Assembly: GCF_009728735.1 (NCBI RefSeq)
Contig: NZ_CP024636.1
Span: 983,749 to 1,047,748 of the forward strand
Direction: 5' to 3'
Length of the DNA stretch: 64,000 nt
From: Pantoea phytobeneficialis
GTDB taxonomy: Bacteria > Pseudomonadota > Gammaproteobacteria > Enterobacterales > Enterobacteriaceae
Both the position numbers and the translations under genes were made by a program. Below, piece by piece: positions 8,360-16,968 of the stretch. Position 1 is the first letter of the stretch. Each line of letters opens with the position of its first letter. Under the pieces are notes generated by a model. It searched no databases. It was given only the letters and a program-made list of their open reading frames with translations, and was not told where the DNA came from.

Positions 8360-9220
8360 TCACTGCCAACGCAACTGACAAAAATCCACCAGCGCGGCGG
8401 CCAGTGCCTGTTGCAGAGCGTCCTGTGGCTGACGGCAAAACAGCGCCAGCTCGAAATGGCTGATTACCGGCAATCCCTCGGCCTCGCCCAGCACACGATG
8501 TTGCGGCAGGCGGCAACTGGCGGGGAGTAATGTCAGCCCCAGACCCGCCGCCGCCGCGCTGGCTAACGCCACCAGGCTGGTGCTGCTGTAGCTGATGCGC
8601 CAGCTACGACCCAGACTATCCAGCGTCTGGCACATCTCCTCGCGATACAAGCCCAGTTGCGGAAAAACCACCAGCGGCAGCGGGTTTTGTGCAAAGCAGG
8701 GGTGATCGGCGCTATCGAGCCACAGCAGCGGTTCCGGTCTGGCTGCCAGCGGGCGTTCGCCGCCCGGCTGCTTAATCAGCATGATATCGAGCTCTTCTCG
8801 CTGCCATGCCGCGTGCAAATCAACATACATTCCGCTCATCACATCCAGCCGCAATTGCGGGTGCTGGCGGCTAAAATCGGCCAGCAGACCCGCCGTGGGG
8901 GCGGCAAAATCTTCCGGCACACCGAGACGCAAAACACCATCCCGCCATTTGTCGCTCAGCACATCGTGTGCCTCACCGTTCAACGCAATGATGCGGCGCG
9001 CGTAGCCCAGCAGTTTTTCCCCCTCTTCGGTGACGGCCACCTGATGTGAGGTGCGTTGCAGCAGCGCTTTGCCCACCATCTCCTCCAGACGTCGCACCTG
9101 CTGGCTGACGGTAGATTGCGACAAATGCACCCGGTCGGCGGCGCGGGTAAAGCTGGCGGTTTCACACACCGCGACAAAGCTTAATAACTGTTGCGGGGTA
9201 AACATGGGCTGACGATTCAT
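8360..9220 (-). CDS. LysR-family transcriptional regulator
   Basis: 286 residues. The N-terminal winged helix-turn-helix occupies roughly residues 6-65 (FTPQQLLSFVAVCETASFTRAADRVHLSQSTVSQQVRRLE), and a periplasmic-binding-protein-like effector domain follows. It lies upstream of the amidohydrolase gene on the same strand and is divergent from the MFS gene, with 87 bases between the two starts. That is the usual LysR layout for control of the divergent gene, and the amidohydrolase is a second likely target. The effector is unknown. The first residues MNRQPMFTPQQL make the start at 9220 reasonable. Confidence 0.9.
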   Translation of the reverse strand: MNRQPMFTPQQLLSFVAVCETASFTRAADRVHLSQSTVSQQVRRLEEMVGKALLQRTSHQVAVTEEGEKLLGYARRIIALNGEAHDVLSDKWRDGVLRLGVPEDFAAPTAGLLADFSRQHPQLRLDVMSGMYVDLHAAWQREELDIMLIKQPGGERPLAARPEPLLWLDSADHPCFAQNPLPLVVFPQLGLYREEMCQTLDSLGRSWRISYSSTSLVALASAAAAGLGLTLLPASCRLPQHRVLGEAEGLPVISHFELALFCRQPQDALQQALAAALVDFCQLRWQ

Positions 9221-9307
9221 TTTTCCACTGTTCGCTATGGTGTTATTTCATTTCCAAATAGTAACCGTCCCTGCCATCCTGACAACCTTTTCCCCGCAGG
9301 ATTGTGT

Positions 9308-10480
9308 ATGACCCGACATTCCAACGGACCGACGCTCGCCGCCCTGGTGCTGGCCGGGCTGAATATGCGTCCGTTACTCACCTCCGTCAGCCCGTTGCTG
9401 GGACAGTTACGTCAAAGTATCGGCCTCTCTCCGCTGGCAGCGTCGTTATTGCCCGCCGTCCCGATGATGATGATGGGCGCGGTTGCGCTGCTGGGCGCAC
9501 CGCTGATGCAGCGCCTGCCATTGCGACGCCTGCTGCTGGCAGGATTAACGTTATTGCTGGTGGCGTTGGCGGTGCGTGGCGTGATCGCCGAGGGACGCTG
9601 GCTGGTGTTGAGCGCATTATGCGGTGGGCTGGGCATTGGTATCGTGCAGATGGTGATGCCAGGGCTGATTCGTCAGCGCTTTTCCCGACGCAGCACGGCG
9701 GTGACCGGCTTATGGGCCGGGGCGTTGATGGGCGGCGGCGGCCTGGGGGCGGCATTATCGCCGTGGTTGAGTACGCATCTTGGCTGGTCGCTGGCGTTAA
9801 GTGATTGGGCGCTGCCGGTGTTGCTGGCGATCCTCATCTGGCTTTGGCTCCGGGTGCCGGGCACTCACGAGAGCAACCCGCTGCCGTTGCCGTCCTTGTG
9901 GCGCAAGCCCCGAGCCTGGACTTTGGCGCTGAGTTTTGGCCTGGTGAATGGTGGCTATGCCACCTGTGTCGCCTGGTTGCCGGATGCGTATCAACAACTG
10001 GGCTGGTCGGCACAGGCCGGTGGCGCGTTACTCGCGGTGATGATTGCGTTACAGGTGACGGGCGCGTTGCTGATGCCGTTGCTGGCGCGCGGCAGCGATC
10101 GTCGTCCACAACTGATATTTAGCCTGGCGTGCCAGCTGATCGGTATGGCTGGTTTTCTGCTCGACCCGTTGTTGGTTCCGTGGTTATGGGCGGCGATTGC
10201 CGGTTTTGGTCTTGGCGCGGCCTTTCCATTGGCAATGGTGCTGGCGCTGGAGCATCTGCCGCAGCCACAGGCTGGCGCGCGGTTGGTGGCTTTTATGCAG
10301 GGCTGGGGCTTTATCATCGCGGGCTGCATGCCGTTTATTGCCGGCCAACTGCATACCGTCACCGACAGTTTTACCTCCGTGTGGTTGATGCAGGGAGCGG
10401 TGGTTGTGGGGCTGATCGCGCTTAATTTTCGCTTCCATCCCCGCAGTTATCGTCAGGCCTTTGGTCAACCAGGTCTTTAA
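9308..10480 (+). CDS. CynX/NimT-family MFS transporter
   Basis: 390 residues and about twelve membrane segments. It is related to CynX (cyanate region) and NimT-type transporters: NMRPLLTSVSPLL near the start and repeated GxGLGAAFPLAM-type segments are characteristic. The ATG at 9308 has a GCAGGA ribosome site; the frame stays open upstream to 9191 but that would overlap the divergent lysR start. The stop codon at 10478-10480 touches the first lactate operator. With the adjacent LysR and amidohydrolase genes it could move a small N-containing compound, but the substrate is not visible. Confidence 0.85.
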   Translation: MTRHSNGPTLAALVLAGLNMRPLLTSVSPLLGQLRQSIGLSPLAASLLPAVPMMMMGAVALLGAPLMQRLPLRRLLLAGLTLLLVALAVRGVIAEGRWLVLSALCGGLGIGIVQMVMPGLIRQRFSRRSTAVTGLWAGALMGGGGLGAALSPWLSTHLGWSLALSDWALPVLLAILIWLWLRVPGTHESNPLPLPSLWRKPRAWTLALSFGLVNGGYATCVAWLPDAYQQLGWSAQAGGALLAVMIALQVTGALLMPLLARGSDRRPQLIFSLACQLIGMAGFLLDPLLVPWLWAAIAGFGLGAAFPLAMVLALEHLPQPQAGARLVAFMQGWGFIIAGCMPFIAGQLHTVTDSFTSVWLMQGAVVVGLIALNFRFHPRSYRQAFGQPGL

Positions 10481-10494
10481 TTGGTCCTACCAAT
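10480..10494. promoter_or_regulatory. LldR operator 1
   Basis: ATTGGTC-C-TACCAAT, a near-perfect palindrome of the TTGGT/ACCAA type bound by LldR. It begins at the last base of the upstream MFS stop codon and lies 127 bases, centre to centre, from the second operator. In E. coli LldR also uses two operators that flank the promoter. Confidence 0.85.
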
Positions 10495-10607
10495 GTAGCA
10501 AAAATGTTTCCGGGAGGTCACATAACACGAAAAATCACGCCAGTTCCGTTGCTTTAGATTAACAATGCGTTAACTATCTGGAGCCAGAAAGTCCGGGAAA
10601 CTGATTT

Positions 10608-10620
10608 TTGGTCCGACCAA
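10608..10620. promoter_or_regulatory. LldR operator 2
   Basis: A perfect palindrome, TTGGTC-C-GACCAA, lies about 75 bases before the lldP start. With the upstream site it brackets the presumed promoter, allowing loop formation when lactate is absent. Confidence 0.85.
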
Positions 10621-10695
10621 TTCAGTGATAAACACGGGCAGTAACGCGTGGCGTAACCGTCACGCAGGCTTCTGATGACCTCTGGAGATCACGCT

Positions 10696-12351
10696 ATGCA
10701 GGTCTGGCAACAAAATTACGATCCTCTCAATAATATCTGGCTCTCCAGCCTGGTGGCGGTGATCCCGATTGTGTTCTTTTTCTTCGCACTGATTAAGCTC
10801 AAGCTGAAGGGCTATCAGGCGGGCACGGCAACGGTGGTGATAGCGCTACTGGTGGCGCTGCTGTTGTACGGCATGCCGGTGGGACAGGCGCTGGCCTCGG
10901 TGGCGTATGGGTTTCTTTATGGTTTGTGGCCAATTGCCTGGATCATTGTCGCTGCGGTCTTTGTCTACAAAATCTCGGTTAAAACCGGCCAGTTCGATAT
11001 CATTCGTGCCTCGATCCTGTCGATCACCCCTGACCAGCGTTTGCAGATGCTGATTGTCGGCTTCTCTTTTGGCGCTTTCCTCGAAGGGGCGGCGGGTTTT
11101 GGCGCACCGGTGGCGATCACCGCAGCCTTGTTGGTGGGGTTGGGCTTCAATCCGTTATATGCTGCCGGGCTGTGCTTGATCGTCAATACCGCGCCGGTGG
11201 CATTTGGCGCGATGGGGATTCCAATTATCGTTGCCGGGCAGGTGACCGGGCTGGACAGTTTTCATATCGGACAGATGGCCGGACGTCAGTTGCCATTCCT
11301 GACCATCATCGTGCTGTTCTGGATCATGGCGATCATGGATGGCTGGCGTGGAGTGAAAGAAACCTGGCCTGCGGTGATGGTGGCGGGGGGATCGTTTGCC
11401 ATTGCGCAGTTCCTCAGTTCTAACTTCCTTGGCCCGGAATTGCCGGACATCATTTCGTCACTGGCTTCCCTGATTTGCCTGACCTTGTTCCTGCGCCGCT
11501 GGAAGCCGGTCCGTATTTTCCGTTTTAACGACATGGGCGCTTCCATAGTGGATCAGGATCTGTCGCGCCAGCGCTATAGCGCCGCTCAGGTGATCCGTGC
11601 CTGGATGCCGTTCCTGTTCCTCACGGCAACCGTGACGCTGTGGAGCATTCCGCCGTTCAAAGCGTTGTTCGCCAAAGGCGGGGCGCTGTATGACTGGGTG
11701 TTTACCGTGCCGGTGCCGCTGCTGCACGAGCTGGTGGCACGTATGCCGCCGGTGGTGGCAAATGCCACGCCTTACCCGGCGCTGTTCAAGTTTGATGTGG
11801 TGTCAGCGACCGGCACCGCGATTCTGGTGGCGGCGGTGCTGTCGGTACTGTGGTTACGTATGAAGCCAAAAGCGGCGATTGAGACCTTCGGCGAAACCCT
11901 GAAAGAACTGGCGCTGCCGATTTACTCGATTGGTATGGTGCTGGCCTTTGCCTTCATCTCCAACTATTCCGGTCTTTCCGCCACTTTAGCCCTGGCGCTG
12001 GCCCATACCGGCGATGCATTCACCTTTTTCTCACCGTTCCTCGGTTGGCTGGGCGTGTTCCTCACCGGCTCGGATACCTCCTCCAATGCGTTGTTTGCGG
12101 CACTCCAGGCCACCACCGCGCAGCAGATTGGCGTATCGGATGTGCTGCTGGTGGCGGCCAACACCACCGGTGGCGTAACGGGTAAGATGATTTCACCCCA
12201 GTCGATCGCCATTGCCTGTGCGGCCGTGGGCCTGGTGGGCAAAGAGTCGGATCTGTTCCGTTTTACCGTCAAACATAGCCTGATTTTTACCTGTATGGTC
12301 GGCGTGATCACCACGCTTCAGGCGTATGTCCTAACCTGGATGATTCCATGA
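10696..12351 (+). CDS. lldP: L-lactate permease LldP
   Basis: Inner-membrane proton symporter for L-lactate (also D-lactate and glycolate in E. coli). From the ATG at 10696, which has a TGGAGA ribosome site, the protein is 551 residues, the same length as E. coli LldP and nearly superimposable on it: [30 protein letters not shown] loop, [34 protein letters not shown]. The frame extends 7 codons upstream without support. It is the first gene of lldPRD; its stop overlaps the lldR start (ATGA). Confidence 0.97.
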   Translation: MQVWQQNYDPLNNIWLSSLVAVIPIVFFFFALIKLKLKGYQAGTATVVIALLVALLLYGMPVGQALASVAYGFLYGLWPIAWIIVAAVFVYKISVKTGQFDIIRASILSITPDQRLQMLIVGFSFGAFLEGAAGFGAPVAITAALLVGLGFNPLYAAGLCLIVNTAPVAFGAMGIPIIVAGQVTGLDSFHIGQMAGRQLPFLTIIVLFWIMAIMDGWRGVKETWPAVMVAGGSFAIAQFLSSNFLGPELPDIISSLASLICLTLFLRRWKPVRIFRFNDMGASIVDQDLSRQRYSAAQVIRAWMPFLFLTATVTLWSIPPFKALFAKGGALYDWVFTVPVPLLHELVARMPPVVANATPYPALFKFDVVSATGTAILVAAVLSVLWLRMKPKAAIETFGETLKELALPIYSIGMVLAFAFISNYSGLSATLALALAHTGDAFTFFSPFLGWLGVFLTGSDTSSNALFAALQATTAQQIGVSDVLLVAANTTGGVTGKMISPQSIAIACAAVGLVGKESDLFRFTVKHSLIFTCMVGVITTLQAYVLTWMIP

Positions 12352-13133
12352 CTGAAAACACGCCGCGCTTAGCGGATACGTTGCGGGCGCGGCTGCGCGC
12401 CTGGATTGATGAGCATCAGTTGCAACCCGGTATGCGTTTACCGGCGGAGCGGCGGCTGGCGGCGGAATTCGGCGTCTCACGATCGTCGTTGCGCGAGGCG
12501 ATTCAGCAACTTATCAGCAGCGGCGTGTTAATCAGCCGGCGGGGCGGCGGCACCTGGCTGCGTCAGCCGCAGGAGCCGTGGTCAGAGCAACGTATCGTCG
12601 AACCGATTCGTCAGTTACTGGCCGCCGACCCGGATTATCGCTATGACATCCTCGAAGCGCGCCACGCCATCGAAGCCAGCACCGCCTGGCACGCGGCGTT
12701 ACGCGCCACCGAGGCAGATAAAGAGAAGCTGCAATACGCCTTTGACGCCACGCTGAAACTGAAAGAGAGCGACGACCCCGACCTGGCGGCTCAGGCGGAT
12801 GTGCGCTTCCATCTCGCCATCGCCGAAGCCTCGCACAACGTGGTGTTGTTGCAGACCATGCGAGGTTTCTTCGATCTGCTGCAATCCTCGGTGATGCAAA
12901 GCCGTCAGCGCATGTACACCCAACCGGTGATTTTTGACCGCCTGACTGAACAGCATCAGGCGCTGCTGAACGCCATTCTGGCGGGCGATGCCGAAGCCGC
13001 ACGCCTGGCGGCAATGGACCACCTCGGGTTTGTGCACACCACGCTAAAAACCCTGCATGAAGATGAAGCGCGACAGGCGCGCATTACCCGCCTGCCGGGC
13101 CATGACCTGGATAAACGCAAGGAAAAACCCTGA
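12348..13133 (+). CDS. lldR: Lactate-responsive GntR-family regulator LldR
   Basis: 261 residues: an N-terminal GntR winged helix (about 8-75, with [25 protein letters not shown]) and a FadR-type all-helical FCD effector domain (about 95-235) that binds L-lactate. It represses or activates lldPRD through the TTGGT-N3-ACCAA operators upstream of lldP. The start overlaps the lldP stop and its TGA overlaps the lldD ATG (TGATG), so the three genes are translationally coupled. Confidence 0.95.
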   Translation: MTENTPRLADTLRARLRAWIDEHQLQPGMRLPAERRLAAEFGVSRSSLREAIQQLISSGVLISRRGGGTWLRQPQEPWSEQRIVEPIRQLLAADPDYRYDILEARHAIEASTAWHAALRATEADKEKLQYAFDATLKLKESDDPDLAAQADVRFHLAIAEASHNVVLLQTMRGFFDLLQSSVMQSRQRMYTQPVIFDRLTEQHQALLNAILAGDAEAARLAAMDHLGFVHTTLKTLHEDEARQARITRLPGHDLDKRKEKP

Positions 13134-14323
13134 TGATCATTTCTGCTGCAAGTGACTACCGCGCCGCGGCGCAACGTATTCTGCCGCCATTCCTGTTTCA
13201 TTACATTGACGGGGGAGCTTATGCGGAGCATACGTTGCAGCGCAACGTGGCGGATCTTGCTGATGTGGCGTTGCGTCAGCGCGTGCTGAAAAACATGTCC
13301 GATCTCAGCCTTGAGACCAAATTGTTTAATGAAACCTTATCGATGCCGGTGGCGCTGGCACCGGTTGGTCTGTGCGGCATGTACGCGCGGCGCGGCGAGG
13401 TACAGGCGGCGCGTGCTGCGGCGCTGAAAGGTATCCCCTTTACCCTGTCGACGGTGTCGGTGTGCCCGATTGAAGAGGTGGCGCCGACGATTAACCGCCC
13501 GATGTGGTTCCAGTTGTATGTGCTGCGCGATCGCGGGTTTATGCGTAACGCCCTGGAGCGCGCCAAAGCGGCGGGGTGCTCAACGCTGGTGTTCACCGTG
13601 GATATGCCGACACCGGGCGCGCGCTACCGCGATGCGCATTCCGGTATGAGCGGCCCGCATGCTGCGCTGCGTCGTTACTGGCAGGCGGCGACCCATCCGC
13701 AATGGGCATGGGATGTGGGCCTGCATGGTCGCCCGCACGATCTCGGTAATATCTCCACTTATCTCGGTAAACCCACCGGGCTGGAAGATTATATTGGCTG
13801 GCTGGCGAACAACTTTGATCCGTCGATCTCATGGCAGGATCTGGAGTGGATCCGCGAATTCTGGGATGGTCCGATGGTGATCAAGGGCATCCTCGATCCG
13901 GAAGATGCCCGCGATGCGGTGCGCTTTGGGGCTGACGGGATCGTGGTATCGAATCACGGTGGGCGTCAGTTGGATGGTGTGCTGTCATCGGCGCGTGCGT
14001 TACCGGCTATTGCCGACGCGGTGAAGGGCGATATCACCATTCTGGCCGACAGCGGCATTCGTAACGGTCTGGATGTGGTGAGCATGATCGCCCTGGGTGC
14101 CGACAGCGTGCTGCTTGGACGTGCCTTCCTTTATGCCCTCGCCACCCACGGTCAACGTGGGGTGGAAAACCTGCTAAATCTTATCGAGAAAGAGATGAAG
14201 GTGGCGATGACGCTGACCGGAGCGAAAACTATCGCCGATATCACGCGAGATTCGCTGGTGCAGGCCAATGCGTTGTTGTCCGAGGCGGGGTTGGCCCCGG
14301 CGCGTCCGCGTGCGGTGAGTTGA
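13133..14323 (+). CDS. lldD: L-lactate dehydrogenase (quinone), LldD
   Basis: 396-residue FMN-dependent membrane-associated enzyme that oxidises L-lactate to pyruvate and passes electrons to quinones. It follows E. coli LldD closely: [45 protein letters not shown], the long hydrophobic middle segment and the catalytic-histidine motif [12 protein letters not shown]. Last gene of the operon. No clear intrinsic terminator is visible before osmC. Confidence 0.97.
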   Translation: MIISAASDYRAAAQRILPPFLFHYIDGGAYAEHTLQRNVADLADVALRQRVLKNMSDLSLETKLFNETLSMPVALAPVGLCGMYARRGEVQAARAAALKGIPFTLSTVSVCPIEEVAPTINRPMWFQLYVLRDRGFMRNALERAKAAGCSTLVFTVDMPTPGARYRDAHSGMSGPHAALRRYWQAATHPQWAWDVGLHGRPHDLGNISTYLGKPTGLEDYIGWLANNFDPSISWQDLEWIREFWDGPMVIKGILDPEDARDAVRFGADGIVVSNHGGRQLDGVLSSARALPAIADAVKGDITILADSGIRNGLDVVSMIALGADSVLLGRAFLYALATHGQRGVENLLNLIEKEMKVAMTLTGAKTIADITRDSLVQANALLSEAGLAPARPRAVS

Positions 14324-14384
14324 TCCGTCAGAGTGAAGGGGGTTGGCTATACTTACTCCCTGTCTGACTAACCGGAGGAATGAT

Positions 14385-14813
14385 ATGACCATTCACAAGA
14401 AAGGATCTGCCCATTGGGAAGGTGACATCAAAGGGAAAGGCACCGTAAGCACCGAGAGCGGCGTACTGAGCAATCAGCCTTATGGCTTCAATACGCGCTT
14501 CGAAGGCGCAAAGGGGACCAATCCGGAAGAGTTGATTGGTGCTGCGCACGCCGCCTGTTTTTCCATGGCGCTGTCGTTGATGCTGGGTCAGGCGGGACAT
14601 CCGCCGGAAAGCATTGATACCACTGCGGATGTGTCGCTGGACAAAAAAGGCGAGGGATTTGCCATCACAAAAATCGCGCTGACCAGCAGCGTGACGTTGC
14701 CAGGCATTGATAACGCCAGATTTGATGAGATTATTCAGCAGGCGAAAGCCGGTTGCCCGGTTTCCCAGGTATTGAATGCCGAGATCACCCTCGACTACAC
14801 GCTGAATAATTGA
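14385..14813 (+). CDS. osmC: Peroxiredoxin OsmC
   Basis: 142-residue organic hydroperoxide reductase induced by osmotic and stationary-phase stress in E. coli. The catalytic cysteine pair is present: Cys58 in HAACFSMAL and Cys124 in AGCPVSQ, at essentially the same positions as in E. coli OsmC. The N-terminus MTIHKKGSAHWEGDIKGKG is typical. The ATG at 14385 is preceded by CCGGAGGAA, an excellent ribosome site. It lies downstream of lldD on the same strand with 61 bases between, and probably has its own promoter. Confidence 0.95.
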   Translation: MTIHKKGSAHWEGDIKGKGTVSTESGVLSNQPYGFNTRFEGAKGTNPEELIGAAHAACFSMALSLMLGQAGHPPESIDTTADVSLDKKGEGFAITKIALTSSVTLPGIDNARFDEIIQQAKAGCPVSQVLNAEITLDYTLNN

Positions 14814-14846
14814 TCGCCTCAATGGCAGACCAGAGCTAGAATCGAT

Positions 14847-14866
14847 GATGCGCTTACGGGCGCATC
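14847..14866 (+). terminator. Possible hairpin after osmC
   Basis: GATGCGC-TTACGG-GCGCATC, 34 bases after the osmC stop. The following sequence (GTTGCTTTC) is a weak T tract, so termination is uncertain. Confidence 0.4.
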
Positions 14867-14893
14867 GTTGCTTTCTGCTGATCGGGAGGAGAC

Positions 14894-15001
14894 TTGGCAA
14901 AATATCTGGCTGCGAAAAAACACTGGAAAATGGTTTTGGTGTTGCTGTGTATTTGCGGTGCGCTGCTATTGATTCGCTGGGCGGCGATGATATGGGCTTA
15001 A
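14894..15001 (+). CDS. yniD: YniD-like small membrane protein
   Basis: 35 codons beginning at TTG, with GGGAGGAG immediately upstream (short spacing). The product AKKHWKMVLVLLCICGALLL plus IRWAAMIWA corresponds to E. coli YniD, also 35 residues, which has KKHWKMVVVLLAICGAM then LLLRWAAMIWG by memory. It is a single-span inner-membrane protein of unknown function. The TTG start is inferred from this alignment. Its stop overlaps the start of another tiny membrane ORF at 14992. Confidence 0.8.
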   Translation: MAKYLAAKKHWKMVLVLLCICGALLLIRWAAMIWA

Positions 15002-15111
15002 AGGATTGGATCAGCCGACATAAGCTGGGTGTGCTGGTGATGGTGATTCTGGCCCTGGAGCTGGTGCATTACCTGCTGACCGCCAGTTGGCTACCCTGGC
15101 AACTGGGCTAA
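14992..15111 (+). CDS. Hypothetical 39-residue membrane protein overlapping yniD
   Basis: The ATG at 14992 overlaps the last codons of the YniD-like gene in another frame. The product begins MGLKDWISRHKLG, then a single hydrophobic span VLVMVILALELVHYLLTASW and ends LPWQLG. Charged N-terminus, one span and aromatic edge are typical of real small membrane proteins. The overlap suggests translational coupling. No strong ribosome site is visible, and I do not recognise the family, so it is tentative. Confidence 0.5.
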   Translation: MGLKDWISRHKLGVLVMVILALELVHYLLTASWLPWQLG

Positions 15112-15116
15112 GATTC

Positions 15117-15347
15117 TCAGGCGTATTCGTTGTCAGGGCGCGCCGTACGGATGTTACTGCGGGCGATACGATAGGCTTTGCGCGGGTCCCCCACCACAAA
15201 TTCAAAGGTCGGCGAGTAATAAAACGGCAGCCAGCCTCCATAGCCGCTCTCCCACTCCCAGCGCACCGGGCACGGCCAGAGAATGCCATCATACAAAATG
15301 TAATAAACCCAGCGTCCGTTAGGACGGCGGGGGCGAGTTGTTTTCAT
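15117..15347 (-). CDS. Hypothetical 76-residue aromatic-rich protein
   Basis: Begins MKTTRPRRPNGRW and is unusually rich in Trp and Tyr (WVYYILYDGILWPCP, GYGGWLPFYYSP). No signal peptide or membrane span is clear. The ATG at 15347 is preferred over a GTG three codons earlier; neither has a good ribosome site. It converges on the mini-membrane ORF, with 5 bases between their stops. Family not recognised. Confidence 0.55.
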   Translation of the reverse strand: MKTTRPRRPNGRWVYYILYDGILWPCPVRWEWESGYGGWLPFYYSPTFEFVVGDPRKAYRIARSNIRTARPDNEYA

Positions 15348-15459
15348 GGGAGTCACAACAGTAATAGTGTAAATCTGCTTATATTTTGAACGCTAAACCC
15401 GGCACTTGCAACGCCAGTGGCGTAATTTATCTGCACCTGATTGCCTTGCTGGTAGCAAA

Positions 15460-15630
15460 TTAACGGTGTACCTCGCCGCAAATCAGGACCACGTTAGGGC
15501 GCACTTTATGAATGCGTGCCGCCATCTGCTCACAGGCCACTTTGGTCGGATAAATGTATTCCGACACTGGCAACGCGTCACAGGCATCATGTCCACACGC
15601 GCTCACTAACAATACAAAACCAATCAGCAT
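15460..15630 (-). CDS. Small cysteine-rich secreted protein or lipoprotein
   Basis: 56 residues starting MLIGFVLLVSACGHDAC. The ATG at 15630 has an excellent ribosome site (CAGGAG, 7-base spacing). The N-terminus resembles a very short lipoprotein signal with lipobox LVSAC but lacks a basic residue. An ATG at 15651 would add MCIRSQT, which supplies one. Four cysteines follow or lie within the mature part (C-G-H-D-A-C, VACEQ, LICGE). Family not recognised; export is an inference. Confidence 0.6.
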   Translation of the reverse strand: MLIGFVLLVSACGHDACDALPVSEYIYPTKVACEQMAARIHKVRPNVVLICGEVHR

Positions 15631-15845
15631 GGTTTGGCTCCTGATACACATTTTCTCTGGCACGGAAAGTGTGGCTGTTTGTTCCCTTTTAACGATCCAG
15701 TATAGCCAAACGAAACGGGAGCGGGTTATCACCCTGAGCGGCTTTTTTTTGCCCTAACGACCGGATTATACCTGGGCCGGTGCACAACATCAGCGCATTC
15801 TGAGCTAAACTGTGCGGCCCTGGAAAAATGAGAAGTGAGTAACAC

Positions 15846-16013
15846 ATGTCGATTGAAATTGCCCATCCGGCCAGCAGCCCGAAACAAGCCGCTCTGCAAC
15901 TGGTGATTGAACTGGTGCGCGCCGGAAAACTTAGCCCGCTGCACGGCGACGCCTCGAATATGATTTCCATCTACGAACAGTTTAAAAACCACTTCGAAGC
16001 GGAAAAAGAGTAA
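15846..16013 (+). CDS. Hypothetical 55-residue protein ending in a palindromic repeat
   Basis: ATG at 15846, preceded by GAAGTGAG. The product MSIEIAHPASSPKQAALQLV continues IELVRAGKLSPLHGDASNM and ends with a charged tail FKNHFEAEKE. It looks like a small soluble helical protein. No family recognised. Its TAA stop (16011-16013) is the TAA inside the GTAACGGCGCG end of a palindromic repeat copy. The regular codon pattern and start context support a real gene, but evidence is modest. Confidence 0.6.
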   Translation: MSIEIAHPASSPKQAALQLVIELVRAGKLSPLHGDASNMISIYEQFKNHFEAEKE

Positions 16014-16097
16014 CGGCGCGATACCCGAAAAGTCCGCGCGATAAATCGCGCCGCTACGGAATGGGAGTCGCCCTGTAGCGGCGCGATTTATCGCGCG
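16010..16097. repeat. Palindromic repeat, one and a half copies
   Basis: A full copy runs from GTAACGGCGCG (16010) to GCCGCTAC (16057), and a further left arm GTAGCGGCGCGATTTATCGC follows at 16075. It fills the gap between the 55-residue ORF and the CPBP protease gene, reaching to within 2 bases of the protease stop codon. Confidence 0.9.
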
Positions 16098-16098
16098 T

Positions 16099-16749
16099 CT
16101 ACCCGGCGTAATACCAGACCGGCAGAATCGCGATCAGGTTATTTAGCGTGTGCAGGAACACCGGCAGTGCCAGGCTGTTGCTGCGCAGGCGTGCATAGCA
16201 CAGCAGCAGTGAGAACAGTGTCAGTGCCACAATGGTTTCCCAATGCACGTATTGGGTATGCATGGCGGCGAACAGCAGCGAGGTCAGCAACATGCAGGCA
16301 AAGCGGCTTTTCGGTGCCCACAGCAGGAACCCCTGCAACAGAAAACCGCGAAACAACACCTCTTCAAATACCGGAGCCAGCAACACCGCCGTCAGCAACA
16401 GGATCAGCATCGAGCTGCGCCCCTGCTGCGTTTGCGCCACCAGCCATCCTTCCGGTTGCATAAACTGCGTTTGTGCCGCCATCAAAATGAATAACGCGCC
16501 AATAAACAATAGGGTCTGACCGGGACGGAGATAGCCGAGCGGGATGTCATTACGACGCTGGCAATAGAAGCGGTACAGCGGATAGATCACCGCAAATTCG
16601 AACAGACAAAGTACCGGCACCAGCAAACCGTCATTACGCAGCACGCCGTAGTTAGGAAACAGCGTAATCAGCATGGTAACGAGGTAATAAACCACAAAGC
16701 TGCCAACGTAAAACAGCGTCAACGTGACTTTGTCGGATTGGGTGTCCAT
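16099..16749 (-). CDS. CPBP-family intramembrane metalloprotease
   Basis: Using the ATG at 16749 the protein is 216 residues with about six to eight membrane segments. The CPBP/Abi (Rce1-like) motifs are visible: LLAPVFEEVLFRGFLLQG (the EExxxR motif), FAAMHTQ and VFLHTLNNL, the last two supplying metal-binding histidines. Such enzymes cleave membrane-bound substrates; in bacteria substrates are mostly unknown. Longer starts in the frame up to 16986 would overlap the divergent GGDEF-EAL gene and lack ribosome sites. Confidence 0.8.
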   Translation of the reverse strand: MDTQSDKVTLTLFYVGSFVVYYLVTMLITLFPNYGVLRNDGLLVPVLCLFEFAVIYPLYRFYCQRRNDIPLGYLRPGQTLLFIGALFILMAAQTQFMQPEGWLVAQTQQGRSSMLILLLTAVLLAPVFEEVLFRGFLLQGFLLWAPKSRFACMLLTSLLFAAMHTQYVHWETIVALTLFSLLLCYARLRSNSLALPVFLHTLNNLIAILPVWYYAG

Positions 16750-16968
16750 AGGCGACTCAGCGAGCAGAGGAAATCGCATAGTAGCAATGGCGATGATCGC
16801 TGTCGAGGGCGCGGTGGGGAGATTTCTGCTGCTCAAATATTCTGCCATTGGGCTAAATCTGGCGCGCGCCGCGCCGATAATCGAAAAAATCATTACAGGG
16901 TACAGTTGCGTGATGAATGCGACCTGCATCCTCTTTTTTGCAGTCTGTTTTTTTCGCGAGCATTGCGC

